Positions 27,231-34,173 of a DNA stretch of 64,000 nt are shown here, piece after piece (position 1 is the first letter of the stretch; each line of letters opens with the position of its first letter). The DNA lies in the NCBI GenBank assembly GCA_942493385.1, contig OW818699.1, positions 2,976,001 to 3,040,000 of the forward strand, read 5' to 3'. The notes under the pieces are model-generated. The model searched no databases. It saw only the letters and a program-made list of their open reading frames with translations, and was not told the DNA's origin. This DNA comes from UBA8389 sp942493385 (GTDB lineage: Bacteria > Bacteroidota > Bacteroidia > Bacteroidales > UBA1402). Both the position numbers and the translations under genes were made by a program.

Positions 27231-27259
27231 CAAAAATACATTTTTTCTCGGAACACCAA
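27231..27259 (-). promoter_or_regulatory. Promoter of the nupC operon
   Basis: On the minus strand TTG (27259-27257) is followed after 18 bases by TATTTTTG (27238-27231), about 25 bases before the ATG at 27206. Both elements fit the Bacteroidetes consensus. Confidence 0.6.
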
Positions 27260-27279
27260 CTACGGATTGGACGCAAAAA

Positions 27280-27299
27280 AACCACCTTGTGGGGTGGTT
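27280..27299 (-). terminator. Intrinsic terminator of the small unit upstream of nupC
   Basis: On the minus strand AACCACC and GGTGGTT form a perfect 7-bp stem around CCACAA, followed directly by a run of T residues. It is a typical rho-independent terminator, located upstream of the nupC promoter. Confidence 0.75.
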
Positions 27300-27317
27300 G
27301 CAACTAATTCGTAAGGT

Positions 27318-27380
27318 CTATAAACAAAAGAAGGTTGTCTCACGACAACCAATCTTCCTTAACCTTAAATCTAATACCAT
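27318..27380 (-). CDS. Candidate 20-residue micro-ORF
   Basis: ATG at 27380 opens a 20-codon frame ending in TAG: MVLDLRLRKIGCRETTFFCL. It lies about 14 bases after a TATATTTG -7 box, so its leader would be only a few bases, and it is followed by an intrinsic terminator. The stem-loop at 27333-27350 is within the coding part. The peptide has no recognised function; I recall near-identical tiny hypothetical proteins in other Bacteroidetes, uncertainly. The alternative is that the RNA is non-coding and the ORF accidental. Confidence 0.35.
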   Translation of the reverse strand: MVLDLRLRKIGCRETTFFCL

Positions 27381-27393
27381 GAAAAACACAGTA

Positions 27394-27401
27394 CAAATAT
27401 A
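27394..27401 (-). promoter_or_regulatory. -7 box of the small unit upstream of nupC
   Basis: Minus-strand TATATTTG is a full TAnnTTTG match. The expected transcript start is near 27387, seven bases before the micro-ORF ATG. Confidence 0.55.
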
Positions 27402-27596
27402 CGCGGTGTTTTGCGTCTATGCAAATAATCTGAGTAAAAAAATAGGTTGTTTAACATGTTTTAACGATTAGTGTCCATTGTACACTTAATAAAGCACCCT
27501 TCATTTAGATCTATATATCTATATTTCAGCTATTTATAACAATTTAAAGTGAAGACCCTATCCAAAAATAAATTCACAATTAAAGCGAATAAATGT

Positions 27597-27635
27597 TGTA
27601 AAACATATAACAAATTTGCTAAAACATGTTTTACA
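27597..27635. repeat. 10-bp inverted repeat after the exonuclease gene
   Basis: TGTAAAACAT (27597-27606) and ATGTTTTACA (27626-27635) are perfect reverse complements with a 19-base spacer; the right arm also lies in a smaller palindrome AAAACATGTTTT. It starts three bases past the stop of the minus-strand exonuclease gene, so it may act as a transcription end. No T run follows. The rest of 27402-27596 is AT-rich, with no gene seen. Confidence 0.45.
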
Positions 27636-27638
27636 GCA

Positions 27639-28271
27639 TCATTCTACGTCAATCGGGGTCTGTTTTTCAGGAATTGGAAGAGGTTTAAACGTATAGTTAC
27701 GTTTTAATTCGAGGTAAATACGGCGACAAGCGATGGCGTCGAGCGCAGCATACGCTTTCTGGCCAGGCGACAACTCATCGGCTTCCCAATTGGAGAGTCG
27801 TTGTGCCTTGGAAAGTTTCTTTGCAAAGAGAATGGCATAAATTTTTTGAAGGCTGTTGTCGGCAATGCCGTAATCTTTGACAAAAGACTGCAATTCAACA
27901 AAACTTCTCGGTTCGAGGGCATGATCGCGGCCACGCAACATTAGGAAATCGTCTTTGATGGACAATCCAACCTTCAATACATCGTTGTTGAAAAAATCGG
28001 TCAAGCCTTCGGGGAATCCGATGCAGTTCAACCGAATCAGGTAACAGGTGGATGACGTTGCCACTTGAAGCAAAGCCACTTTGTTTCGTTTACCTTTGGT
28101 GAATACCGGCTTGGTCTCCGTATCGAAGCCAATGACTTCCTCTTGATTCAATATCTTTAAGACCCTCACAAAATCATCATGGGTATCCACCACTTCGATC
28201 CTGCCTTCAAAGGTTTCGACCGGTAACAGATTCAATTCATCTTTGGTGATGGAACCGAGCAGGTCGTTCAT
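27639..28271 (-). CDS. 3'-5' exonuclease (RNase D / DnaQ-like, DEDDy)
   Basis: The 210-residue protein matches the stand-alone 3'-5' exonuclease family. ExoI is EVIGFDTETKPVF with the D and E ligands, ExoII is VGLSIKDDFLMLRG, and ExoIII is KAYAALDAIACRRIYLEL with Y..LD (DEDDy type). Such proteins trim RNA or DNA 3' ends; without an HRDC domain this is not a full RNase D. It ends IPEKQTPIDVE. The start at 28271 overlaps the stop of the DUF5063 gene by four bases (ATGA), suggesting coupling. A longer frame to 28370 would lie inside the DUF5063 gene and is rejected. Confidence 0.9.
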   Translation of the reverse strand: MNDLLGSITKDELNLLPVETFEGRIEVVDTHDDFVRVLKILNQEEVIGFDTETKPVFTKGKRNKVALLQVATSSTCYLIRLNCIGFPEGLTDFFNNDVLKVGLSIKDDFLMLRGRDHALEPRSFVELQSFVKDYGIADNSLQKIYAILFAKKLSKAQRLSNWEADELSPGQKAYAALDAIACRRIYLELKRNYTFKPLPIPEKQTPIDVE

Positions 28272-28834
28272 TCGAAGTCCTCCTCTTCCATGGACAACAC
28301 ATCGTCCTCGGTAGCAGCATATTTGCAATTGTGCAATGCACGGAGCACATTCACCAGCGATTGGCCCCAAAATTGTTCAAAATTGGTCCGACAAACGTAA
28401 AGTGCATCATTCATCGTATCGTCGTATCCAATTCGGAAAACGGATATGAAATTGAATAAATCCTGCCAAATGTCGGCCAGATTTTCTGAAGCGAAGGTAG
28501 CTACAGGCGTATCGGAATAGCGGATGTCTGGATGAAAGACTTCCAGATAGGCATCGTCATGACCCAACAAGCCAGCTATTGTCTGTACCAAATCAGAATA
28601 TTGTTCTTCGGAAGCAAAGGTTTCGGGTTCGTCGTCCGATATAAGTTCATTGACTGGCAGCAAACTTGCTTTCAGGTAAAGCAACGGGAGCAATCGGGTG
28701 GTCGTTTCCAGAAATCCTGCCTTATCGGTCGATTCGAGCTGATCCATGTAATCACAAAAGGATTTGGCCACGGCGACGAATTCGATGGTATTCTTATTAT
28801 AAACGGGATTGTCTGATTTTAAGGCTTTTGACAT
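28268..28834 (-). CDS. DUF5063 domain protein
   Basis: The 188-residue acidic protein has the DUF5063 opening NTIEFVAVAKSFCDYMDQLE and later LPLLYLKASLLP, FHPDIRYSDTPVATFASENLADIWQDLFNF, and an acidic C-terminus (DDVLSMEEEDFE). Function is not known. In Bacteroidetes the family sits beside the 3'-5' exonuclease, as here, with a four-base overlap. The ATG at 28834 is chosen over 28858; the promoter box lies upstream of both. It is divergent from ftsK. Confidence 0.82.
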   Translation of the reverse strand: MSKALKSDNPVYNKNTIEFVAVAKSFCDYMDQLESTDKAGFLETTTRLLPLLYLKASLLPVNELISDDEPETFASEEQYSDLVQTIAGLLGHDDAYLEVFHPDIRYSDTPVATFASENLADIWQDLFNFISVFRIGYDDTMNDALYVCRTNFEQFWGQSLVNVLRALHNCKYAATEDDVLSMEEEDFE

Positions 28835-28860
28835 ACATTGAATGATCAGGAATAACAATG

Positions 28861-28868
28861 CAAAAGTA
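28861..28868 (-). promoter_or_regulatory. -7 box of the DUF5063-exonuclease operon
   Basis: Minus-strand TACTTTTG matches TAnnTTTG, 27 bases before the ATG at 28834. It argues against the ATG at 28858, which would be too close. Confidence 0.55.
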
Positions 28869-28948
28869 CAAAATTACAGCGATAAACAAAAAATTGAAGC
28901 ACATGGATTAAATAAAGAATCAGGGAGGGGTTTTCTGAGTTGTTTTTG

Positions 28949-28956
28949 TATTTTTG
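28949..28956 (+). promoter_or_regulatory. -7 box of ftsK
   Basis: TATTTTTG, 30 bases before the ATG at 28986. Confidence 0.55.
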
Positions 28957-28985
28957 CAACTTAAAGAAATCTGACAGTCTACGCT

Positions 28986-31490
28986 ATGGCAAACCCAGTA
29001 AAACATATTAAAAAGCCTGCCCCAACAAAAACAAAATCTGGATTCCTGCACAAAAGGGAAACCTGGATATCCGTCGGTGTCCTATGGCTGGTTTTTGTCG
29101 CTTGGATCACCATCATCCTCCTCTCTTTCCTGTTCACGGGCGATACTGACCAAAGTCTGGTCTATGGCCGTCCCTTCAGCGAAATGGGCAACGTCTCTGG
29201 CGAGGCCCTCAACCAAGGTGGTTCCTGGGGTGCTTGGCTGGCCAACACCATCATCAACGAGTGGTTCGGTTATTCGTTTGTTTTCATGCTGGCGTTCGGC
29301 TATGTGTTGGGTTTTCGCTTGCTGGGGCTCAACAAGGTTTCCCTCATCAAGCATTTCTTGCTCAACGGCTTCGGTCTTATTTGGAGCTCACTGGCCCTGG
29401 CCTTTTTTGTACAACCCCTCATCCCGCATAGTTTTATTCTGCCCGGTGGCGCCCATGGCTTCTGGCTGAGCGAGTTTCTGACCGGTCGCATCGGATGGCC
29501 TGGAGCGCTCATGGTCATCTTGGCCTCCTTGTTCATCTTCCTGATTTTTGTCAAAGCCAGCACGTTGCCGTTCATACAACGGATATTGGCATGGAAACCG
29601 TTTGCCCGAAAAGAAAAGGTTTTGGACGAAGTGGATGCCGCAGCATTAAGCAAGAATGAGGGAGAATGGCCTGAGGAATTCGATAAAAGCTGGACAGCCG
29701 CAGCTGCTGCCGCTACTCCTTTCGCAACGACAGATGCAGCTGAAAAGCCCTATGACAAACCTGATTTTGAGGATGAAGACGACGAAGACGATGAGGAGGA
29801 CGATGAAGTGGACGAAGATGAAAACCTCGTGACCGAAGAACCTCCCCTCCCCGATGACATCGACTTTGAAATCAAGGTTGGAAAGGGCGACGACGCAGTC
29901 GTGGATGCCGAAGAACCGGCTGTTGCCACCACCCGTAGACGCTCACAAGGAGAATCGAACGAAGACTACGACGCCTCCTACTTGGGCGAATACGACCCCA
30001 AACTGGACCTTTCTTCGTTCAAGTTTCCTTCCGTGAACTTGCTTACCAAATACGAAAGCTCCGAAACGGTAGTCAACGCCGAGGAGCAAAAAAGCAACAA
30101 GCGCCGTATTCAGGAGGTGTTGGAACAATTCAGCATCAAAATTAGTTCCATTTCAGCCACGGTGGGTCCGACAGTGACCTTGTATGAAATCATCCCGGAA
30201 CCTGGCGTGCGAATTTCCCGCATCAAGAGTCTGGAAAACGACATCGCACTTTCACTGGCTGCGTTGGGCATCCGCATCATCGCACCGATCCCAGGCAAGG
30301 GCACCATCGGTATCGAAGTGCCGAACCGGGAGCCGCAGGTGGTTTCGATGTACAGCGTCATCAATTCCAAGAAATTCCAGGAATCCAAATACGACTTGCC
30401 CATGGTGCTTGGACGAACCATCACGAACGACGTGTTCATGGTGGATTTGTGCAAGATGCCGCACGTATTGGTAGCCGGTGCCACCGGTCAAGGCAAGTCG
30501 GTAGGTCTGAACGCAATGATCACTTCACTCCTATATAAGAAGCACCCTGCCGAGCTGAAATTCGTGATGGTCGATCCCAAAATGGTTGAGTTCAGCGTTT
30601 ATTCCACCATCGAGAAGCATTACCTGGCCAAACTCCCGGACGAAAGCAAGGCCATTATCACCGATTCAGAAAAGGTCAAACAGACGCTTAGCTCTCTGAC
30701 CCGGGAAATGGACGACCGCTACAACTTGCTCATGTTGGCCGGGGTACGCAACCTGAAGGAATACAACGTCAAATACATTTCTCGCCACCTGAATCCGGAA
30801 AAGGGGCACAAGTTCCTGCCTTACATCGTGGTCATCATCGACGAGTTCGGGGACCTGATCATGACTGCAGGTAAGGAAATTGAAATGCCGATAGCCCGTA
30901 TTGCTCAGAAGGCCCGCGCGGTGGGCATCCACATGATCATCGCCACCCAGCGGCCCACGACCAACATCATCACGGGCACCATCAAGGCAAACTTCCCGGC
31001 GCGCATTGCGTTCCGTGTGAGTTCAGGCGTCGATTCCCGTACCATCCTTGATTCCTTGGGTGCCAACCAGTTAATTGGCCGAGGCGACATGCTTTTCTCG
31101 CAAGGCAGCGACTTGGTTCGTGTACAATGCGCATTCGTGGATACGCCTGAAGTGGTGAACATCGCTCACTTCATTGGAGACCAGCGTGGTTACCCCACCG
31201 CCTTCTACCTGCCAGAACCGGTTACCGAAAGTAGTTCGGGAATGGGTCCGACTGACATGGAAGGGCTGGATCCGCTGTTTGAGGATGCAGCACGCATTAT
31301 TGTCATTCATCAGCAAGGCTCAACTTCATTGATTCAGCGGAAATTCTCGATTGGATACAACCGTGCGGGCCGCATCGTGGATCAACTGGAACAAGCTGGA
31401 ATCATTGGTCCGAGCGAAGGCAGCAAAGCGCGCCAGGTGCTGGTGAACGACGAGTTTCAGTTGGACAATTTGCTTGCAAGGATTAAATAA
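28986..31490 (+). CDS. ftsK: DNA translocase FtsK/SpoIIIE
   Basis: The 834-residue protein has an N-terminal membrane part with four hydrophobic segments (about 25-200), an acidic linker (a run of D and E residues at about 255-290), an alpha domain, the motor with Walker A GATGQGKSVGLN (K504) and Walker B VVIIDEFGDL (D619, E620), and the winged-helix gamma domain at the C-terminus (STSLIQRKFSIGYNRAGRIVDQLEQAG). FtsK pumps DNA at the division septum and activates XerCD at dif. The length is usual for Bacteroidetes, with a short linker compared with E. coli. The LolA-like gene follows, as often in this phylum. Confidence 0.96.
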   Translation: MANPVKHIKKPAPTKTKSGFLHKRETWISVGVLWLVFVAWITIILLSFLFTGDTDQSLVYGRPFSEMGNVSGEALNQGGSWGAWLANTIINEWFGYSFVFMLAFGYVLGFRLLGLNKVSLIKHFLLNGFGLIWSSLALAFFVQPLIPHSFILPGGAHGFWLSEFLTGRIGWPGALMVILASLFIFLIFVKASTLPFIQRILAWKPFARKEKVLDEVDAAALSKNEGEWPEEFDKSWTAAAAAATPFATTDAAEKPYDKPDFEDEDDEDDEEDDEVDEDENLVTEEPPLPDDIDFEIKVGKGDDAVVDAEEPAVATTRRRSQGESNEDYDASYLGEYDPKLDLSSFKFPSVNLLTKYESSETVVNAEEQKSNKRRIQEVLEQFSIKISSISATVGPTVTLYEIIPEPGVRISRIKSLENDIALSLAALGIRIIAPIPGKGTIGIEVPNREPQVVSMYSVINSKKFQESKYDLPMVLGRTITNDVFMVDLCKMPHVLVAGATGQGKSVGLNAMITSLLYKKHPAELKFVMVDPKMVEFSVYSTIEKHYLAKLPDESKAIITDSEKVKQTLSSLTREMDDRYNLLMLAGVRNLKEYNVKYISRHLNPEKGHKFLPYIVVIIDEFGDLIMTAGKEIEMPIARIAQKARAVGIHMIIATQRPTTNIITGTIKANFPARIAFRVSSGVDSRTILDSLGANQLIGRGDMLFSQGSDLVRVQCAFVDTPEVVNIAHFIGDQRGYPTAFYLPEPVTESSSGMGPTDMEGLDPLFEDAARIIVIHQQGSTSLIQRKFSIGYNRAGRIVDQLEQAGIIGPSEGSKARQVLVNDEFQLDNLLARIK

Positions 31491-31547
31491 GCTTAAATAC
31501 CAAGATTTGGGTAGACTGTGCCATCGGTCGTTCTGGCATAGTTTTTG

Positions 31548-31555
31548 TACCTTTG
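31548..31555 (+). promoter_or_regulatory. -7 box of the LolA-like gene
   Basis: TACCTTTG matches TAnnTTTG. It lies 14 bases upstream of an 80-bp repeat copy, so the repeat would be within the 5' untranslated RNA of the LolA-like gene. Confidence 0.5.
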
Positions 31556-31568
31556 GGTTCCGAAAACA

Positions 31569-31648
31569 AACGTTTTAAGTAGCGAGTGCAGAGGCGAAGC
31601 TTGCTTCGACTATGCCGAGTCACGAAAAACGACTGTTTAGAATAAACG
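31569..31648. repeat. 80-bp dispersed repeat, copy 1
   Basis: This unit starts AACGTTTTAAGTAGCGAG and ends GTTTAGAATAAACG. One base differs from the copies at 55501 and 55581. It contains the palindrome CGAAGCTTGCTTCG and a small GTTTA/TAAAC stem at its end. It ends 22 bases before the LolA-like gene. Confidence 0.9.
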
Positions 31649-31670
31649 AACCTATTTTTTTTAAAGTATT

Positions 31671-32363
31671 ATGAAGAAATTTAGCAGCTTAGTATTGATT
31701 TTCAGTTTATTGTTCAGCATGAACCTTGCCGCGCAATTGCCACAGATACCACCAACGGCACCTACGCAAAAAGCACAGAACGACCCAAAAGCCCTGGAGG
31801 TACTGAACAAGGCTTCCGTTGCATACAACAAGGCCGGTGGCGTGAAAGCTGGATTCATCATCAAAGTGCTGGCCAAAGGTGGAGCGGTCAAAGACAATCT
31901 GTCGGGCAGCATTTACCTGAAAGGCTCCAAATTCAAATTGGAAACAGGCGATATGACTACTTGGTTTGACGGAACCAATCAATGGGTTTACATCCTATCC
32001 AACAACGAAGTGAACCTAAGCAAGCCCAATTCCAAGGAGCTTCTGATGATCAACCCGGTCAATGTGTTTCAACTTTACCAACACGGATACAACAGCAAGT
32101 TATTGGCTGACAAGGTTGAAAACGGCAAAAAGCTCCTTCAGGTAGAACTGAGACCGTACACGAAGACTGAAAACACCCTGAATATCATAGCCACTTTTGA
32201 AAAAGGGAGCTATCGTCCAGTAAGCATCATCATCACCAACAAGGACAAATCCGGTAGCAGAATCAGTATTGGCAGTTACCTGACTGGCCAAACTTATTCG
32301 GAAACCATGTTTACCTTTCAACCCAAAGACTATCCGAACACGGAAGTCGTCGATTTACGTTAA
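31671..32363 (+). CDS. LolA-like outer-membrane lipoprotein carrier
   Basis: The 230-residue periplasmic protein has a signal peptide (about 1-21, ending NLAAQ) and LolA-type beta sheet motifs: a SG.IYLKGSKFKLE strand, MTTWFDGTNQWVYILSNNEVNLSKP, and NPVNVFQLY. LolA carries lipoproteins from the inner to the outer membrane. This version belongs to the Bacteroidetes LolA-like group found next to ftsK; its role in lipoprotein transport is likely but not certain. trxB follows after 19 bases in the same direction. The upstream region carries a promoter and one copy of the 80-bp repeat. Confidence 0.85.
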   Translation: MKKFSSLVLIFSLLFSMNLAAQLPQIPPTAPTQKAQNDPKALEVLNKASVAYNKAGGVKAGFIIKVLAKGGAVKDNLSGSIYLKGSKFKLETGDMTTWFDGTNQWVYILSNNEVNLSKPNSKELLMINPVNVFQLYQHGYNSKLLADKVENGKKLLQVELRPYTKTENTLNIIATFEKGSYRPVSIIITNKDKSGSRISIGSYLTGQTYSETMFTFQPKDYPNTEVVDLR

Positions 32364-32382
32364 AAACTTAAAACCAAACAAT

Positions 32383-33321
32383 ATGGAACATGTTCGTTGC
32401 CTGATCATCGGATCGGGTCCTGCCGGATTCACCGCAGGCATTTACACAGCCAGAGCCAATCTTTCACCGGTTCTTTACGAAGGCATGCAACCCGGCGGTC
32501 AGTTGACCACCACCACCGAAGTCGATAATTTTCCCGGTTATCCGGAGGGCATTACAGGGCCAGAAATGATGGACGACCTGCGCAAACAGGCCACTCGTTT
32601 CGGTTGCGATGCTCGCTGGGGTGTAGCTACGGCTGCAGACCTTTCGAAAGCCCCTTACAAAATCACCATTGATGGTGAAAAGGAAATCACCTGCGACAGC
32701 CTCATCATTGCCACTGGTGCCACTGCCAAGTATTTGGGTCTGGCTGACGAAAGCAAGTATGCAGGTCAGGGCGTTTCTGCCTGTGCCACCTGTGACGGGT
32801 TCTTCTATCGCAAAAAGAACGTCGCCGTTGTTGGAGGTGGTGATACTGCCTGTGAAGAAGCATCTTATCTGGCAGGTTTGGCCGCTCATGTTTATCTGAT
32901 TGTTCGCAAACCGTTCCTTCGCGCTTCCAAAATCATGCAGGATCGCGTTATGAACACCTCCAACATTACTGTTTTGTTCGAACACGAAACGCTTGGTCTT
33001 TTTGGGGAAAACGGCGTGGAAGGCGCCCATTTGGTGAAACGTCGCGGTGAAGCGGACGAATCCAAACTGGACATCGCTGTAGACGGATTCTTCCTAGCCA
33101 TCGGGCACAAGCCGAATTCAGACATTTTTGCCGACTATCTGAAGACGGATGAAGTCGGTTATATCGTGACAACCCCAGGCACTCCCCGCACGACTGTAGC
33201 CGGTGTTTTTGCCGCTGGCGACGTTGCTGACCCGCATTACCGCCAAGCCATCACGGCTGCAGGAAGTGGATGTTCGGCTGCCATAGAGGCGGAACGGTAT
33301 TTGTCAACCTTGAAAAAGTAA
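32383..33321 (+). CDS. trxB: Thioredoxin reductase
   Basis: The 312-residue flavoprotein has the N-terminal FAD-binding motif IIGSGPAGFTAGIYTARA, the redox pair C134-A-T-C137 (SACATCDGFF), the NADPH-binding motif VAVVGGGDTACEEA and the closing AAGDVADPHYRQAITAAGSG. It reduces thioredoxin with NADPH in the cytoplasm. Length and motifs are standard. It is the second gene after the LolA-like gene, 19 bases away; rplU follows with its own promoter. Confidence 0.96.
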   Translation: MEHVRCLIIGSGPAGFTAGIYTARANLSPVLYEGMQPGGQLTTTTEVDNFPGYPEGITGPEMMDDLRKQATRFGCDARWGVATAADLSKAPYKITIDGEKEITCDSLIIATGATAKYLGLADESKYAGQGVSACATCDGFFYRKKNVAVVGGGDTACEEASYLAGLAAHVYLIVRKPFLRASKIMQDRVMNTSNITVLFEHETLGLFGENGVEGAHLVKRRGEADESKLDIAVDGFFLAIGHKPNSDIFADYLKTDEVGYIVTTPGTPRTTVAGVFAAGDVADPHYRQAITAAGSGCSAAIEAERYLSTLKK

Positions 33322-33337
33322 AAAAACGGGTGCAACG

Positions 33338-33369
33338 TTTGCAATTTTCGTTAAGATTGCCTACTTTTG
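33338..33369 (+). promoter_or_regulatory. Promoter of rplU-rpmA
   Basis: TTTG at 33338-33341 and TACTTTTG at 33362-33369 are separated by 20 bases, a very good Bacteroidetes -33/-7 pair. The leader to the rplU ATG is about 75-80 bases, long enough for an autoregulatory structure, though I could not fold it with certainty. Confidence 0.65.
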
Positions 33370-33453
33370 CACCTCCATTCGTGAAGGGTTACCAAGCGGC
33401 GCTGCAGTTTGCATCCCACCCTCCGGAGTATAACTTTGATAATTAATAAGTTA

Positions 33454-33765
33454 ATGTACGCAATTGTAGAAATCGCGGGCCAACAGTTCAAAGCCGAAGC
33501 TGGTAAAAGACTGTTCGTTCACCGCTTGGAAGCAGAACGTGGTTCTGTCGTGGAATTTGAAAGGGTGTTGCTTTTGGACACCGACGGTAAAGTTCAAATT
33601 GGTGTTCCCACCGTTGAAGGTGCCAAAGTTGTTTGCGAAGTTCTTTCGCATGTAAAAGGTGACAAAGTGATCATCTTCAAGAAGAAACGTCGCAAAGGTT
33701 ACAAAAAATGCAACGGTCACCGTCAGTATTTTACTGAACTGAGAATCAACGAGGTAGTAGCTTAA
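33454..33765 (+). CDS. rplU: 50S ribosomal protein L21
   Basis: The 103-residue protein shows the L21 signature: YAIVEIAGQQFKAEAGKRLFVHRLEAERGSVVEFERVLLL, and KGDKVIIFKKKRRKGYKKCNGHRQYFTELRI. It binds 23S rRNA in the large subunit. The ATG at 33454 is chosen because the family begins MYAIVEI; a frame from 33409 adds 15 residues with no match. The gene is followed by rpmA after 23 bases, the conserved pair. Confidence 0.97.
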   Translation: MYAIVEIAGQQFKAEAGKRLFVHRLEAERGSVVEFERVLLLDTDGKVQIGVPTVEGAKVVCEVLSHVKGDKVIIFKKKRRKGYKKCNGHRQYFTELRINEVVA

Positions 33766-33788
33766 TCCAAAAAAAACTGTAAAGACAA

Positions 33789-34049
33789 ATGGCACATAAA
33801 AAAGGCGCGGGTAGTTCAAGGAACGGACGCGAATCAGAAAGCAAACGATTAGGCGTTAAAATTTTCGGTGGTGAAAAATGCATTGCAGGCAACATCCTGA
33901 TCCGTCAACGCGGAACAGTTCATCATCCGGGTGAAAACGTAGGTATTGGTAAGGACCACACGCTGTATGCGTTGGTTGACGGTGTTGTTAAGTTCCGTCG
34001 TGTTAAAAACGACCGTTCTTTCGTCTCCATCGTTCCTCCTGCTGAATAA
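33789..34049 (+). CDS. rpmA: 50S ribosomal protein L27
   Basis: The 86-residue protein begins MAHKKGAGSSRNGRESESKR, typical L27, followed by LGVKIFGGEKCIAGNILIRQRGT and GENVGIGKDHTLYALVDGVVKF. L27 sits near the peptidyl-transferase centre. The N-terminus lacks the cleaved extension known from Firmicutes. Co-transcribed with rplU; a strong hairpin follows. Confidence 0.97.
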   Translation: MAHKKGAGSSRNGRESESKRLGVKIFGGEKCIAGNILIRQRGTVHHPGENVGIGKDHTLYALVDGVVKFRRVKNDRSFVSIVPPAE

Positions 34050-34069
34050 GCAAAAAACGAAATAATATC

Positions 34070-34103
34070 AAAGTGGCTGAATTCTAAAGAGTTCAGCCAC
34101 TTT
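34070..34103 (+). terminator. Intrinsic terminator after rpmA
   Basis: AAAGTGGCTGAA (34070-34081) pairs with TTCAGCCACTTT (34092-34103) around a 10-base loop, with four T residues ending the right side. It closes the rplU-rpmA unit 20 bases after the stop. Confidence 0.85.
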
Positions 34104-34140
34104 TCAATTAGAGGGTGTTCGTCATGTGCATTCCTTTTTT

Positions 34141-34148
34141 TACCTTTG
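34141..34148 (+). promoter_or_regulatory. -7 box of the DUF5703 glycosidase gene
   Basis: TACCTTTG lies 26 bases before the ATG at 34174 and downstream of the rpmA terminator. Confidence 0.5.
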
Positions 34149-34173
34149 AAGCAGCTCAAATAAAATCTTGCCC

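Larger units (their letters stand above)
27276..27387 (-). ncRNA. Small independent transcription unit upstream of nupC
   Basis: A -7 box (27401-27394) and a terminator hairpin with a T run (27299-27275) bracket about 110 bases that would be transcribed on the minus strand and end before the nupC promoter. Inside is a 7-bp stem with a four-base loop (GGTTGTC/GACAACC, 27333-27350) and a 20-codon ORF (27318-27380). It could be a small RNA, a micro-protein mRNA, or a leader. I recall similar sequence in other Bacteroidales genomes but cannot check it. Confidence 0.5.

Noticed and set aside
29750..29932. Serine-rich frame on the minus strand across ftsK
   Set aside because: It is the shadow of the acidic Asp/Glu linker of FtsK, not a gene.
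31569..31648. 80-bp repeat as part of a CRISPR array
   Set aside because: Units are 80 bp and adjacent or far apart with no regular spacers, and no cas genes are nearby.
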